A stretch of 64,000 nucleotides of DNA from Candidatus Methanomethylophilaceae archaeon (GCA_944320495.1 CALUHR010000009.1:79645-143644); one strand, 5' to 3'; counted from the first letter of the stretch, positions 1-9,261 are shown. Program-made: numbers and translations. The notes: generated by a model not told the origin, from the letters alone.

Positions 1-635
1 AGGAGGTCCTTGACCCACATGGTGTCGCCGCCCCTGGTCCAGACAGTGACCCTCTCCTCTCCCATGAACTGGTTGCCGGCGTACGTCCATCCGTCGGTGA
101 TGCTCCGGCACCAGCCGGAATGCGACGACCCGTCGGTCCATCCCCCGTCCGGCCAGGAGTAGAAGACGTTCCTGTCCTGGCTCACCAGCGCCATGCCGTC
201 CCTGACGGTGTCGTAGCCCCAGGTGACGGTCCCCTCGACGGTGTGCGGGATGTCCCCGTTCCTGTACTCGCCGAAGACGTCCATGGTCCATCCGGTGCCC
301 ACGCGCGTGTCCTCCACCCATTTGGCGTAGAGGATGATGTGACCGCGGAGATCGGGGCTTATCGCCATGATGGGGTTGGTGAGAGCGGCCTCGGTGCACC
401 ATCCGGCGAACCAGTACCCTTCCCTCTCGGGGATGGGCAGGGTCGCGGAGGATCCCGCCACGTAGTATCCCGGGGCGTCCGTCGGAAGGGTTCCCCCGTC
501 CGTGCGGTAGCTGATGTAGAACCTCTCGCCGTCCCGGACCTCCGTGTCGTCCAGCACGGTGGTCGCGACGACCGCGGATGCGAGCGTGGCGAACGCCAGG
601 GCAATGGCGACGGCGGCCAGCACGGACTTCCTCAT
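1..635 (-). CDS. Secreted InlB B-repeat-like surface protein, C-terminus cut off
   Basis: Reading leftward from an ATG at 635, the frame stays open to the window edge, so only the first ~211 residues are present. They start with a classical export signal (MRKS, then an Ala/Val-rich hydrophobic core ending near ASA at residues 20-25). Next comes a domain with the hallmarks of the Listeria-Bacteroides (InlB B / Flg_new) repeat: a Gly-Tyr turn, REGYWFAGW at about 72-80, a TN-P turn and a closing LYAKW. The rest is rich in Trp, Gly and Tyr, with WPDGGW-type motifs. Methanogens of animal guts carry many such extracellular proteins, which are thought to be adhesins. A TATA-like ATTTAAGG lies just upstream on this strand at ~657-668. 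The specific ligand is unknown. Confidence 0.75.
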   Translation of the reverse strand, partial: MRKSVLAAVAIALAFATLASAVVATTVLDDTEVRDGERFYISYRTDGGTLPTDAPGYYVAGSSATLPIPEREGYWFAGWCTEAALTNPIMAISPDLRGHIILYAKWVEDTRVGTGWTMDVFGEYRNGDIPHTVEGTVTWGYDTVRDGMALVSQDRNVFYSWPDGGWTDGSSHSGWCRSITDGWTYAGNQFMGEERVTVWTRGGDTMWVKDL

Positions 636-711
636 GGCCGGGGCATCCGTCTATCATCCTTAAATCATGCAGACCGACAGGCTTTAACGCCGTTGATTCA
701 TTCACCCGGAC

Positions 712-1119
712 ATGGCGATGATCGACATCGAGTACAGGCACCCCGAGGCGGATCCGGACGACCCCACCATAAGGCGTCGCACGAACGCCGTCATGTCCCA
801 GTACATCAGGGACCTCATCTTCGAGATGCAGATGGCGGACATCTCGTGCGCGTTCAAGGAGACCGTGACGGAGGACGGCACCAGGGACGTCAGGATAAAC
901 GGCAGGACGATCCCGGAGATCATCGAGGGGCTCCAGATCAAGATGCTCGAGGAGGAGGACTCCTGCGACCTCGGGAGCACCAGGATGGTCAAGTTCGGCA
1001 GGCCCACCCTGGACTGGAAGAGGGAGTGGGTCGAGGACGTGCCCGACACCATCATGAAGAACGCGATCGCCAAGGTGTTCGCGGACGAGAACAGGAACAG
1101 GATCGACGTCATCAACTGA
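712..1119 (+). CDS. Hypothetical protein, 135 aa
   Basis: The product is acidic and soluble, with no signal peptide or membrane segment. It opens with a hydrophobic strand (MAMIDIEYRHP) and a long helix, then a VRINGRTIPEII stretch at about 60-72. That last stretch resembles the 'ING' strand of small thioredoxin-like DUF2703 proteins, but the CxxC of that family is absent, so I treat the match as weak. A TATA-like CTTTAAC at ~683-689 lies about 27 nt before the ATG, which points to a leaderless mRNA. The gene sits between a divergent secreted protein and tgtA. Function unknown. Confidence 0.7.
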   Translation: MAMIDIEYRHPEADPDDPTIRRRTNAVMSQYIRDLIFEMQMADISCAFKETVTEDGTRDVRINGRTIPEIIEGLQIKMLEEEDSCDLGSTRMVKFGRPTLDWKREWVEDVPDTIMKNAIAKVFADENRNRIDVIN

Positions 1120-1209
1120 AACGGTCCCGGGCCGCCGCACGGCGGTCCCCGACCTTCCAGGTCCCATCGGACCATCACCCTTATGAGAGGCCCCGCCATC
1201 GCAACGGCC

Positions 1210-3135
1210 ATGTTCGAGATACTCAGGCGGGACGGACTCGCCAGGATAGGCAGGTTCACCGTCGGCGACAAGGTCGTCGAGACCCCGGCTCTGCTCCCGG
1301 TGGTCAACCCAAAGATCTGCACCGTGCCGCCCAGGGAGCTCCACGACAGGTTCGGATTCAACGCTCTGATTACCAACTCATACATCATACGCAACATCCC
1401 CGAGCTCAAGGAGAAGGCCCAGGCCATGGGGCTGCACGAGATGCTCGACTTCCCCGGGGTCATCATGACGGATTCCGGCACGTTCCAGAGCCACATGTAC
1501 GGCGAGGTCGAGGTCACCAACGAGGAGATCGTCGAGTTCCAGAAGTCCATCGGCACGGACATAGGCACGGTCCTCGACGTGTTCACGGAGCCGGACTGGT
1601 CCCATGAGAAGACCAAGCGCTCCCTGGAGACCACCCTCGAGAGGACGAGGAAGGCGTGCGAGATCAAGGGGAAGATGATGATCAACGGCGTCGTGCAGGG
1701 TTCCATCTACACCGATCTCCGCGAGTACAGCGCCTCCGCCATGGCCGACATGGACGTGGACGTCCACCCCGTCGGAGGCGTTGTGCCGCTGATGGAGCAG
1801 TACCGCTACTCCGAGCTGGTCGATGTGGTCATGGCATCGAAGAAGGGTCTCAACCCCTCGCGCCCGGTACATCTCTTCGGCGCCGGGCATCCGATGATCC
1901 TCGCTCTGGCAACGCTGATGGGCTGCGACCTCTTCGATTCCGCATCCTACGCCAAGTTCGCCAGGGACGACAGGATGATGTTCCTCGACGGGACGTTCAG
2001 GCTCCAGGACATGCAGACACTGGACTGCGGATGTCCCGCCTGCCAGGGCCACACCCTTCAGGACCTCAGGAAGATGAGCAAGAACGCCCGCACCAAGCTC
2101 ATCGCCGAGCACAACCTCTACCAGATCACGCAGGAGCTGGCACTCGTCAAGAGATACCTCCGCGAGGGCAGGCTCTGGGAGCTCGCCGAGATCCGCTGCC
2201 GCGCCCACCCGGCGCTGCTCGACGGTCTCAGGAGGCTGAGGGAGTGGCAGGACCTCATGGAGCGCTACGATCCCATAAGCAGGGAGGGGGCGGTGTTCTA
2301 CACAGGTCCGGAGACCCGCGCCAGGCCGGTCTACATGAGATACGCCGAGAGGCTGAACTCCAGATACGTCCCCGAGACCAGGAAGGCCGCGTTGTTCCCC
2401 GAGCCCTCGGGCAAGCCGTACAGCAGACCGTACGCGGAGGAGTTCGCCAGGGTCCGCCGCGCAGGGTACACCCCGGTGGTGGCCAGCCCGTGGGGTCCCG
2501 TCCCCGCCGAGCTGGATGAACTCTATCCTCTGGCGCAGTCCGTCTTCCCGGAGTGCCAGGACCGCGAGACCCAGGAGGAGTCCGAGAGGCTCACCGCCGA
2601 GTTCCTGGAGTCAAAGTTCGACGTGGCCGTGGAGTACGACCAGGTCCCGGATGCAGAGGGGGAGGATGTCGATGCGGACAAGATCCGTGCCAAGGCCGTC
2701 GCCCGCTACCAGTTCGGCATCGATGCCGCCGATGCGCTGTTCAGGGAGCCCATCGAGCTCGTGAAGTCGAAGAAGACGGGGAAGATCCGCAACGTCATAT
2801 CCGACGGGGAGCACGTCCTCTCCATGCGTGCCGGCGATGGGATGTACACCCTCAGGATGGAGGGCGCCAAGAGGATCGTCGCCGCCGTGTCCGCGCCCTA
2901 CATGCGCGTCGCGGTGGTCGAGGACTCCGTCCCGTTCGTATCGGAGGGGAGGAACGCGTTCGCACAGTTCGTGCTCTCCTGCGATCCCGACATCCGCCCG
3001 ATGGAGGAGGTCATCGTGACCGACCCGTCGGACAGGCCCATCGCCACAGGCAGGGCGTTCCTGACCGCTTTCGAGATGGGCTCGATGAAGAAGGGGATGG
3101 CCGTCAAGGTCAGGTCCGGCTCGGACGACGAATGA
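1210..3135 (+). CDS. tgtA: Archaeosine tRNA-guanine transglycosylase (TgtA)
   Basis: TgtA exchanges guanine-15 in the D-loop of archaeal tRNAs for preQ0, the first committed step of archaeosine formation. The 641-aa length fits archaeal TgtA. The N-terminal TIM-barrel has the MTDSGTFQ motif with the catalytic Asp near residue 88, and later GGVVPLMEQYRY and LFGAGHP. A zinc site CGCPAC is followed by a downstream His. After a linker, the C-terminal ~80 residues (GDGMYTLRMEG ... RAFLTAFEM) are a PUA RNA-binding domain. I start at 1210 (MFEILRRDG), the usual archaeal N-terminus, rather than the in-frame ATG at 1183. A CTTATGAG element at ~1179 would put transcription start close to 1210. The stop is followed by a strong hairpin. 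Confidence 0.95.
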   Translation: MFEILRRDGLARIGRFTVGDKVVETPALLPVVNPKICTVPPRELHDRFGFNALITNSYIIRNIPELKEKAQAMGLHEMLDFPGVIMTDSGTFQSHMYGEVEVTNEEIVEFQKSIGTDIGTVLDVFTEPDWSHEKTKRSLETTLERTRKACEIKGKMMINGVVQGSIYTDLREYSASAMADMDVDVHPVGGVVPLMEQYRYSELVDVVMASKKGLNPSRPVHLFGAGHPMILALATLMGCDLFDSASYAKFARDDRMMFLDGTFRLQDMQTLDCGCPACQGHTLQDLRKMSKNARTKLIAEHNLYQITQELALVKRYLREGRLWELAEIRCRAHPALLDGLRRLREWQDLMERYDPISREGAVFYTGPETRARPVYMRYAERLNSRYVPETRKAALFPEPSGKPYSRPYAEEFARVRRAGYTPVVASPWGPVPAELDELYPLAQSVFPECQDRETQEESERLTAEFLESKFDVAVEYDQVPDAEGEDVDADKIRAKAVARYQFGIDAADALFREPIELVKSKKTGKIRNVISDGEHVLSMRAGDGMYTLRMEGAKRIVAAVSAPYMRVAVVEDSVPFVSEGRNAFAQFVLSCDPDIRPMEEVIVTDPSDRPIATGRAFLTAFEMGSMKKGMAVKVRSGSDDE

Positions 3136-3144
3136 CCGGGCCAC

Positions 3145-3164
3145 GGGGGCGCGTCGGCGCCCCC
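3145..3164. terminator. GC-rich hairpin between tgtA and fprA
   Basis: A perfect 8-bp inverted repeat, GGGGGCGC / GCGCCCCC with a GTCG loop, sits in the 45-nt gap between two convergent genes. It probably limits read-through from either side. There is an A-run after it on the + strand, so it is not a canonical bacterial T-tract terminator. Confidence 0.5.
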
Positions 3165-3180
3165 GGCCCCAAAAACGATT

Positions 3181-4398
3181 TCAGCTCTCTGAGACCGACG
3201 CTGCAATGGCGTCGGCCAGCGCCTCCAGTTCGGGCACCTGCTCCGGTGCCAGGGAGGACTTTATCGTCAGGGTCTCGCCGACCTTGGTCATGCCCTTCAT
3301 GCCGGACACGCGCTCCTCGATGATCCTGTCGGCCTGGGGCGCCCAGGAGCCGTTGCCGATGACGGAGTACCTCCTGTTCTGGACCGCCATGATCTCCATG
3401 TCCTCTATCGTGGAGGACATCGACGGGTGCAGGGCGTTGTTGTACGTCGTGGATGCGAACACGATGTTGGTGAAGCGGAATGCGTCCGCCACCGCGTAGG
3501 ACGGATGCTCGACGGTCATGCTGTGCATGGTGACGTTCTCCACGCCGCGCTCCTTCAGCATGATGGCGAGCCTCTCGGCGACCGCCGCGGTGTTCCCGTA
3601 GACGGAGGTGTAGGCTATGGTCACACCCCTCTCCTCGGGCTCGTATCTGCTCCAGAGGTCGTACTTGCCGAGTATGTATCCGAGGTCGCTCCTCCATATG
3701 GGCCCGTGGAGCGGGCAGATCATGTCGATGGGGACGTCCTTCAGCTTGGCGATGACGTTCTGGACCTTCGCCCCGTACTTCCCGACTATGTTCGCGTAGT
3801 ACCTCCTGGCCTCGTTCAGGTAGTCCCTGTCGAAGTCGGTCTCGTCCGCATAGAGCGCTCCGGAGACCGCCTTGAACGTCCCGAAAGCGTCGGCCGAGAA
3901 GAGGATCCTCTCGCCCACGTCGTAGGTGAACATGACCTCGGGCCAGTGGACCATCACGGCGAAGTAGAACCTCAGGGTGTGTTTCCCCACTACGAGCTCG
4001 TCGCCCTCCTTGACGACCATCCTGTTCTTCGGGCTGATGCGGTAGAAGTTCTCCAGCATGTCGAAGGTTTTGGAGTTCCCGACCACGGTGACCTCCGGCC
4101 AGGCTTCGAGTACCTGTGTGATGCAGGCGCCGTGGTCCGGCTCCATGTGGTTGATGATCAGGTAGTCCAGGTCCCTCCCGTCCATGGTCTTGCGGAGGTT
4201 CCTCCAGAACTTCGAGGCGATGGAGGAGTCCACAGTGTCAAGGAGGCACGTCTTTCCCTCGGAGCTGATGAGGTACGAGTTGTACGAGACCCCCTCGGGT
4301 ATCGGGAACGCTCCCTCGAAAATCGTGGCGGTGCGGTCGTCCCCGCCGATCCAGAAGATGTCGTCCCTTATGGGCACGGCCGTATCCTTAGGTATCAT
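3181..4398 (-). CDS. fprA: F420H2 oxidase (flavodiiron protein FprA)
   Basis: FprA reduces O2 to water with reduced coenzyme F420, protecting strict anaerobes. The 405-aa protein has the two-domain flavodiiron layout. The metallo-beta-lactamase domain carries the complete di-iron ligand set: HMEPDH (H84, E86, D88), H151 before WPE, D170 and H231. The C-terminal flavodoxin domain begins near residue 258, with the FMN phosphate loop TSVYGNT at 264-270. I start at 4398 (MIPKDTAV). The frame is open much further upstream, but that part overlaps the divergent-looking gene at 4470-5003 and has no family similarity. A TATA-like CTTTAAG lies ~30 nt upstream on this strand, consistent with leaderless translation. 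No rubredoxin or F420 dehydrogenase is fused, matching methanogen FprA. Confidence 0.93.
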   Translation of the reverse strand: MIPKDTAVPIRDDIFWIGGDDRTATIFEGAFPIPEGVSYNSYLISSEGKTCLLDTVDSSIASKFWRNLRKTMDGRDLDYLIINHMEPDHGACITQVLEAWPEVTVVGNSKTFDMLENFYRISPKNRMVVKEGDELVVGKHTLRFYFAVMVHWPEVMFTYDVGERILFSADAFGTFKAVSGALYADETDFDRDYLNEARRYYANIVGKYGAKVQNVIAKLKDVPIDMICPLHGPIWRSDLGYILGKYDLWSRYEPEERGVTIAYTSVYGNTAAVAERLAIMLKERGVENVTMHSMTVEHPSYAVADAFRFTNIVFASTTYNNALHPSMSSTIEDMEIMAVQNRRYSVIGNGSWAPQADRIIEERVSGMKGMTKVGETLTIKSSLAPEQVPELEALADAIAASVSES

Positions 4399-4469
4399 GC
4401 GGGTGCGGAGGTCTCCCGGGCTTAAAGAAGATGGCCCGGGGACCTCGGATGGAATGTCTGTTAACGCCG

Positions 4470-5003
4470 TTATGACCTGTAGTACACCGACCTCTTCATG
4501 GGGAGGACGTTCTCGCAGGTCTCGGCGACCTCCGTGAGCTCGGAGGGCATGTCGTCGACGACGGGCTGGTGCTCCGTGTCTGACAGGACGGCGAAGGTCG
4601 GGCTCCTGGACGAGAACTGGAGCCTCATGGCCTCCGCGGTGTCCCCGCCCATTCTCTCCGACAGTGTGGAATCCCAGCCCTCGGGCGCCCAGTCCTCCAG
4701 CCTCTGGTAGTACGCGTCCAGGGCGACCTCCACCTTGGATGCGGTAACCGCGATGCCCATGTCCGGTCTTCCGACGACCCATTCGGCGAAGAGCCTGGCG
4801 CCCTGCCCGTGCTCCAGACGGCCGACGCATGTCCAGAACGGATCGAAGTCGAGTCCGAGATTCCGGGCGGCCTCGGCGGGCAGCCCCGGTCTGACGAGGG
4901 TGCATCTGCCTTCGCCAACCCACCATCTGATGCGGTTGTGGTCTGCGGGGAACCAGATGTGCCCCGCCCTCTGCATGGCCTCCGGGCTGTCGTCGTAGCT
5001 CAT
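4470..5003 (-). CDS. Hypothetical protein, 177 aa
   Basis: I do not recognise a family. The protein is Trp- and acid-rich (WFPADHNRIRWWVGEG near 17-32, WAPEGWDS near 105-112), soluble, and ends in a basic tail MKRSVYYRS. An AT-rich CTTTTATTATG on this strand at 5027-5037 is a good TATA box ~27 nt before the ATG, so the mRNA is probably leaderless. It is transcribed toward fprA with a 71-nt gap that holds fprA's own promoter, so the two are likely separate units. Confidence 0.65.
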   Translation of the reverse strand: MSYDDSPEAMQRAGHIWFPADHNRIRWWVGEGRCTLVRPGLPAEAARNLGLDFDPFWTCVGRLEHGQGARLFAEWVVGRPDMGIAVTASKVEVALDAYYQRLEDWAPEGWDSTLSERMGGDTAEAMRLQFSSRSPTFAVLSDTEHQPVVDDMPSELTEVAETCENVLPMKRSVYYRS

Positions 5004-5111
5004 GGGGCTCGCATTCCGATGTCTTCATAATAAAAGGGCGCACGGGACGGACGGGGATTAAGCCCGGTTGAGGGCCTGATGTAATAAAATGGGCAGTTGG
5101 AACCGTCATCC

Positions 5112-5120
5112 AAATATAAT
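5112..5120 (+). promoter_or_regulatory. TATA box of the tetrapyrrole operon
   Basis: AAATATAAT lies ~37 nt upstream of the GTG start of the first operon gene. The predicted transcription start is ~5140, with an AGGTG ribosome site at 5139-5143. Confidence 0.5.
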
Positions 5121-5152
5121 TCGCGGTGCATGCCAGACGTAGGTGTGAGCTA

Positions 5153-5785
5153 GTGGACAAGGTAGAGATGTCGCCCATCCTCCTCTCTCCCGGCAACAGG
5201 CTGGTGACGGTCTTCGGAGGGGGTAGGGTCGCCCTTCGCAAATGCCGCCATTTTGACGGATTCAGGATACGCGTGGTCTCCGAGGAGGTCATGCCCGAGC
5301 TGAGGGAGCTGGCGGAGGAGGTCCTCATCGATTCCATCGACAGGGACAACGTCCTGCGCTACATCGAGGGGTCCGACATCGTCGTGGCCGCCACGTCCGA
5401 CCACGCGCTCAACGATATGATAAGGGACACCGCTATGTCCCGGGGGATAATGACCAACTCCGCCCACGGCGGAGGGGACGTCCTAATACCATCGACCCTC
5501 CACAGGGACGGCTGGACGGTCTGCGTGTCATCCGAGGGTCGCGTCCCGGCGTTCCCACCCTATGTGATCGAGAGGATCGACGAGATGCTCGACCCATCGT
5601 ACGATGCGATGCTGGCACTGCTGGTCGACCTGAGGGTCGTCATAAGGGAGAGGATACCCACGCAGCCAGGTAGGGCGGAGTTCCTCGCAGGGGTGCTCGC
5701 AGATGAGGACGTCTGGGACCTCCTGAGGGAGGGCCGCGGCGGGGAGGCGAGGGAGCTGGCTCTCGCGAGGGGAGGTCTCCGATGA
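5153..5785 (+). CDS. Precorrin-2 dehydrogenase (siroheme-type, Met8/CysG N-domain family)
   Basis: This enzyme uses NAD+ to oxidise precorrin-2 to sirohydrochlorin, the branch point to siroheme, cobalamin and F430. The ~210-aa protein begins with the usual strand MSPILLSPGNRLVTVFGGGRVALRKC: a Rossmann GGG-x-VA-x-RK loop in which the dinucleotide sits. It continues with DIVVAATSD at ~85-93 and a helical dimerisation/C-terminal part. I choose the GTG at 5153, 9 nt after AGGTG; an ATG at 5168 is the alternative. It is first in the hem/cobA operon and overlaps hemA by 4 nt (ATGA), so translation is probably coupled. No chelatase domain is fused. Confidence 0.85.
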   Translation: MDKVEMSPILLSPGNRLVTVFGGGRVALRKCRHFDGFRIRVVSEEVMPELRELAEEVLIDSIDRDNVLRYIEGSDIVVAATSDHALNDMIRDTAMSRGIMTNSAHGGGDVLIPSTLHRDGWTVCVSSEGRVPAFPPYVIERIDEMLDPSYDAMLALLVDLRVVIRERIPTQPGRAEFLAGVLADEDVWDLLREGRGGEARELALARGGLR

Positions 5786-7023
5786 TAGTTAGCATGCATG
5801 TTACGCACACCTCGGCCGGAGGCACGACGGGTCTGAACGACGTCGTCCCGAGGCTGGAGGAGGAGGCGGCCAAACGTCTGCCGGGCATACAGTGGATCTC
5901 GGAGTACGTGGTGGTCCGCACCTGCAACCGTTTCGAGATTTACGCCGCCACTGGCAGCAACCTCTCGGTCAGGGAGTTCTTCGATTCGATGATCAGGACG
6001 ATAGTCCCCTCGTCGAACATCTCGTACACGCTGGACGACAGGGACAGCATCAAGCACCTCTTCAGGGTGGTCTGCGGTCTGGACTCCCTCATCGTCGGCG
6101 AGGACCAGATCCAGCATCAGGTCCGTGAGTCGTACATGAGGGCGAGAGAGGAGGGACATGTCGGAAGCATGCTCTCCCATCTGTTCGACAAGGCGATGGC
6201 CGTCGGCAAAAGGGTCAGGACCGAGACGTCCCTGAACAAGGGGGCCGTATCGGTGGGATCCGCGGCGGTGGAGCTGGCCGAGGGTCGTCTGGGGGACCTG
6301 TCCGGCAAGAGCATCACGATCCTGGGGGCGGGCGACATAGCGTCCGTCATCGCGAAGAACCTTATGGGCAAGAACCTGGGCACCGTCGTCGTCTCCAACC
6401 GTACGTACAGCCGCGCCATAGAGCTGGCGAGCGAGCTGGGCGGCAAGGCCGTCAGCATGGCCAGGATGACCGACGCCGTGGCGGACTCGGACGTTGTCCT
6501 GGTGGCCACGGGCGCACCGCACGCCGTGCTCAAGTGCAGTCATGTCAGCGAGGCCATGGCAAGGAGACCGGACCGCCCGCTGCTTGTGATCGATGTAAGC
6601 ATACCCAGGAACACCGAGGACTCGGTGTCCGGGATACCGAACGTCGACGTGGAGAACATGGACTCGCTGCAGTCCATAGCCATGAGGAACGTCGAGCGCC
6701 GCAAGTCGGAGATCGCCGCCGCCGAGAGGATCATCACGGAGGAGCTGGCGAAGATCGACTCGGAGCAGAAGGAGCAGTACGCCAACGACGTCATCAGGCG
6801 CATTGGGATCAAGCTCGCGGGCATACGCGAGCATGAGCTTGGAACCGCTAGGTCTCGTGTGGGTTCCGCCGACATGGAGGAGATCCTCGAAGACCTGTCA
6901 AGGGCGATGGTCAACAAGATCACCGCCGAGCTTTACAAGAATCTGAGGGAGGCATCCCGCGACGGCCGCATGGAGACTTGCGGCGCCGCTGTGGAGCTCT
7001 TCGGACTGGAGGATTCGGAATGA
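5782..7023 (+). CDS. hemA: Glutamyl-tRNA reductase
   Basis: HemA reduces glutamyl-tRNA(Glu) to glutamate-1-semialdehyde with NADPH, the first step of C5-pathway tetrapyrrole synthesis. The 413-aa chain has the catalytic domain with nucleophile Cys48 in VRTCNRFE, the GEDQIQHQVRE helix (~110-120), the NADPH-binding ILGAGD loop near residue 183, and the C-terminal V-shaped dimerisation helices. The start overlaps the previous stop as ATGA. The end overlaps hemB. Confidence 0.96.
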   Translation: MIVSMHVTHTSAGGTTGLNDVVPRLEEEAAKRLPGIQWISEYVVVRTCNRFEIYAATGSNLSVREFFDSMIRTIVPSSNISYTLDDRDSIKHLFRVVCGLDSLIVGEDQIQHQVRESYMRAREEGHVGSMLSHLFDKAMAVGKRVRTETSLNKGAVSVGSAAVELAEGRLGDLSGKSITILGAGDIASVIAKNLMGKNLGTVVVSNRTYSRAIELASELGGKAVSMARMTDAVADSDVVLVATGAPHAVLKCSHVSEAMARRPDRPLLVIDVSIPRNTEDSVSGIPNVDVENMDSLQSIAMRNVERRKSEIAAAERIITEELAKIDSEQKEQYANDVIRRIGIKLAGIREHELGTARSRVGSADMEEILEDLSRAMVNKITAELYKNLREASRDGRMETCGAAVELFGLEDSE

Positions 7024-7988
7024 TGTACCCGGAAGTTCGCCTCAGGAGGCTGAGGCAGAGTCAGAGGATGAGGGACCTGGTCTGCGAGACGCGCGTCAGC
7101 AAGGACGAGCTCATGCTCCCCATGTTCTTCGATGCGAACATCGGCGAGACGAAGTACACGGACTCCATGCCCGGCGTGCCGACCCACCCGCTCAGCGGAT
7201 ACGACGCCATCGCGTCCGGCATCCAGGACAGCGGTGTCGGGTCGGTCCTGGTCTTCGGCGTCCCATCGCACAAGGACCCCACGGGCACCGGCGCCTATGA
7301 GGAGCACGGCGTGGTCCAGAAGGCCATCGAGGGCCTCAAGGAGAACTCGGACCTGCTGGTCGCGGCCGATCTCTGCCTGTGCGAGTACACCGACCACGGT
7401 CACTGCGGGGTCCTCACGGAGGATGGGGAGGTGCTCAACGACGAGACCCTCGACCTCTACGCGAGGACCGCCGTCTCCCAGGCCCAGGCCGGTGCGGACA
7501 TGATCGCACCCAGCGGCATGATGGACGGCGAGGTCGCCGCCATCAGGCAGGCCCTGGACGACGCCGGGTTCAAGAACGTCCCCATCATGGGTTACAGCGC
7601 CAAGTTCCAGTCCGCGTTCTACGGACCGTTCCGCGACATCGCGGACTCCGCTCCCGGCAAGGGGGACCGCGCCGGATACCAGATGGCCTGGGGCAACGCC
7701 CGCGAGGCCATGAGGGAGATCGAGTTCGACATCGCCGAGGGCGCGGACATCATCATGGTCAAGCCCGCCCTGCCCTATCTGGACATAATCAGGATGGCGA
7801 GGGACCGCTACGACATGCCCATAGCCGCCTACCAGGTCTCTGGCGAGTACGCCATGATCAAGGCCGCGGCCGCCAACGGATGGATCGACGAGCAGCGCAT
7901 CATGCGCGAGTCCATCACCGCGATCAAGCGCGCCGGCGCCGACATCATAATCACCTATTTCGCCGAGGACATGGCGAGGATGCTCTGA
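7020..7988 (+). CDS. hemB: Delta-aminolevulinic acid dehydratase (porphobilinogen synthase)
   Basis: HemB condenses two 5-aminolevulinates into porphobilinogen. The 322-aa chain has both Schiff-base lysines of the family: SAKFQSAFYGPF and MVKPALPYLD. It also has the metal-site loop CLCEYTDHGHCG with three cysteines, indicating a zinc-type enzyme. Two ATGs lie in tandem at 7020 and 7023, overlapping hemA's stop. The frame continues upstream to 6978, but that part only duplicates hemA in another frame. Confidence 0.96.
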   Translation: MMYPEVRLRRLRQSQRMRDLVCETRVSKDELMLPMFFDANIGETKYTDSMPGVPTHPLSGYDAIASGIQDSGVGSVLVFGVPSHKDPTGTGAYEEHGVVQKAIEGLKENSDLLVAADLCLCEYTDHGHCGVLTEDGEVLNDETLDLYARTAVSQAQAGADMIAPSGMMDGEVAAIRQALDDAGFKNVPIMGYSAKFQSAFYGPFRDIADSAPGKGDRAGYQMAWGNAREAMREIEFDIAEGADIIMVKPALPYLDIIRMARDRYDMPIAAYQVSGEYAMIKAAAANGWIDEQRIMRESITAIKRAGADIIITYFAEDMARML

Positions 7989-7992
7989 TACC

Positions 7993-9261
7993 ATGGACCA
8001 GTCTGCGAAGCTCTACGAGGAGTCCCGCGGGCTCGCGCCCGGAGGCGTCAGCAGCCCCGTCAGGATGTTCCAGCCCAACCCCCTCTTCATCGCGAAGGGC
8101 CAGGGGTCCAGGGTCACCGACGTCGACGGCGAGGAGTTCATCGACCTGTGCATGGCGTACGGGCCTCTCATCGCCGGCCACGCACATCCTGAGGTCACTG
8201 CCGCGGTGCAGGAGCAGATCGTCAAGGGAACCGTCTACGGCGCCCCGTCCGAGCCCGAGCTGGCGCTAGTGAGGAGGATCGCCTCGGCGGTCCCATCGGC
8301 GGACATGGTCCGTCTGGCCAACTCCGGCACGGAGGCCACAATGCACGCGATACGCACCGCTCGCGGGTACACGGGCAGGTTCGGCGTCGTGAAGATGAAC
8401 GGCGGGTTCCACGGGGCGCACGACGCCGTCCTCGTCAAGGCCGGCTCCGGATCGGCCGAGGGGGTCCCCTCCTCGAAGGGCGTCCCGTCGGGTGCCACCC
8501 AGTACACCCACACCGTCGAGTACAACGACATCCAGGCCATGAGCGACCTCCTCGAGAAGGACAAGGACATCGCCTGTGTCATCATGGAGCCGGTCCTCGG
8601 AAACGTCGGCGTGATCCCTCCGGAGGAGGGCTACCTCGAGGAGGTCAGGAAGGTCACGCGCGAGAACGACGTGGTCCTGATCTTCGACGAGGTCATCACC
8701 GGCTTCCGTCTCGGGCCCAACTGCGCTCAGGGCCGCTTCGGCGTGACCCCGGACATGACCACCATGGGCAAGATCATCGGCGGCGGCTATCCCGCCGGCG
8801 CGTTCGCTGGAAGGCGCGACATCATGGAGATGGTCGCTCCGCAGGGCCCCGTCTACGTCGCTGGGACCTTCGCCGGCAACCCGGTCACGGCCGCAGCCGG
8901 ACTGGCCACCATCGACCTCATGGCCAGGGGGGACAACTATCAGACCCTGGAGAGGAGGAGCGACAGGCTCACCTCCGCGATCCGCGACGCCATGGCCGAC
9001 AGCGGCGTGCCCGGATGCGTGAACTCCATCGGATCGATGTTCTCGATCTACTTCGGACCGGAGCAGGTCCGCAACGCCACCGACGCCGAGAGGACGGACC
9101 GCGAGGTCTTCGGCAGGATGTTCCGCTACATGCTGAAGCACGGCGTCTACATGGCACCGTCCGCACTGGAGGACAGCTTCGTGTCCATCGCGCACACGGA
9201 TGAGGACATCGACACCCTCTGCGAGGCCTTCTCCGGATTCATGAGAGAGGAGTCCAGATGA
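7993..9261 (+). CDS. hemL: Glutamate-1-semialdehyde 2,1-aminomutase
   Basis: HemL is a PLP enzyme that moves the amino group of glutamate-1-semialdehyde to give 5-aminolevulinate. The 422-aa class-III aminotransferase fold is complete: N-terminal PGGVSSPVR, MAYGPLIAGHAHP, LIFDEVITGFR with the cofactor Asp, and the PLP lysine at about residue 260 in TMGKIIGGGYP. It lies only 4 nt after hemB in the operon and overlaps hemC by 4 nt (ATGA). Confidence 0.96.
   Translation: MDQSAKLYEESRGLAPGGVSSPVRMFQPNPLFIAKGQGSRVTDVDGEEFIDLCMAYGPLIAGHAHPEVTAAVQEQIVKGTVYGAPSEPELALVRRIASAVPSADMVRLANSGTEATMHAIRTARGYTGRFGVVKMNGGFHGAHDAVLVKAGSGSAEGVPSSKGVPSGATQYTHTVEYNDIQAMSDLLEKDKDIACVIMEPVLGNVGVIPPEEGYLEEVRKVTRENDVVLIFDEVITGFRLGPNCAQGRFGVTPDMTTMGKIIGGGYPAGAFAGRRDIMEMVAPQGPVYVAGTFAGNPVTAAAGLATIDLMARGDNYQTLERRSDRLTSAIRDAMADSGVPGCVNSIGSMFSIYFGPEQVRNATDAERTDREVFGRMFRYMLKHGVYMAPSALEDSFVSIAHTDEDIDTLCEAFSGFMREESR

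Noticed and set aside
5126..5152. ATG start at 5126 for the precorrin-2 dehydrogenase.
   Set aside because: It lies close to or upstream of the predicted transcription start. The GTG at 5153 has an AGGTG site at proper spacing and gives the usual N-terminus.
3181..5349. fprA frame open to 722 codons.
   Set aside because: The part before MIPKDTAV (4398) has no family similarity and overlaps the gene at 4470-5003, which has its own promoter.
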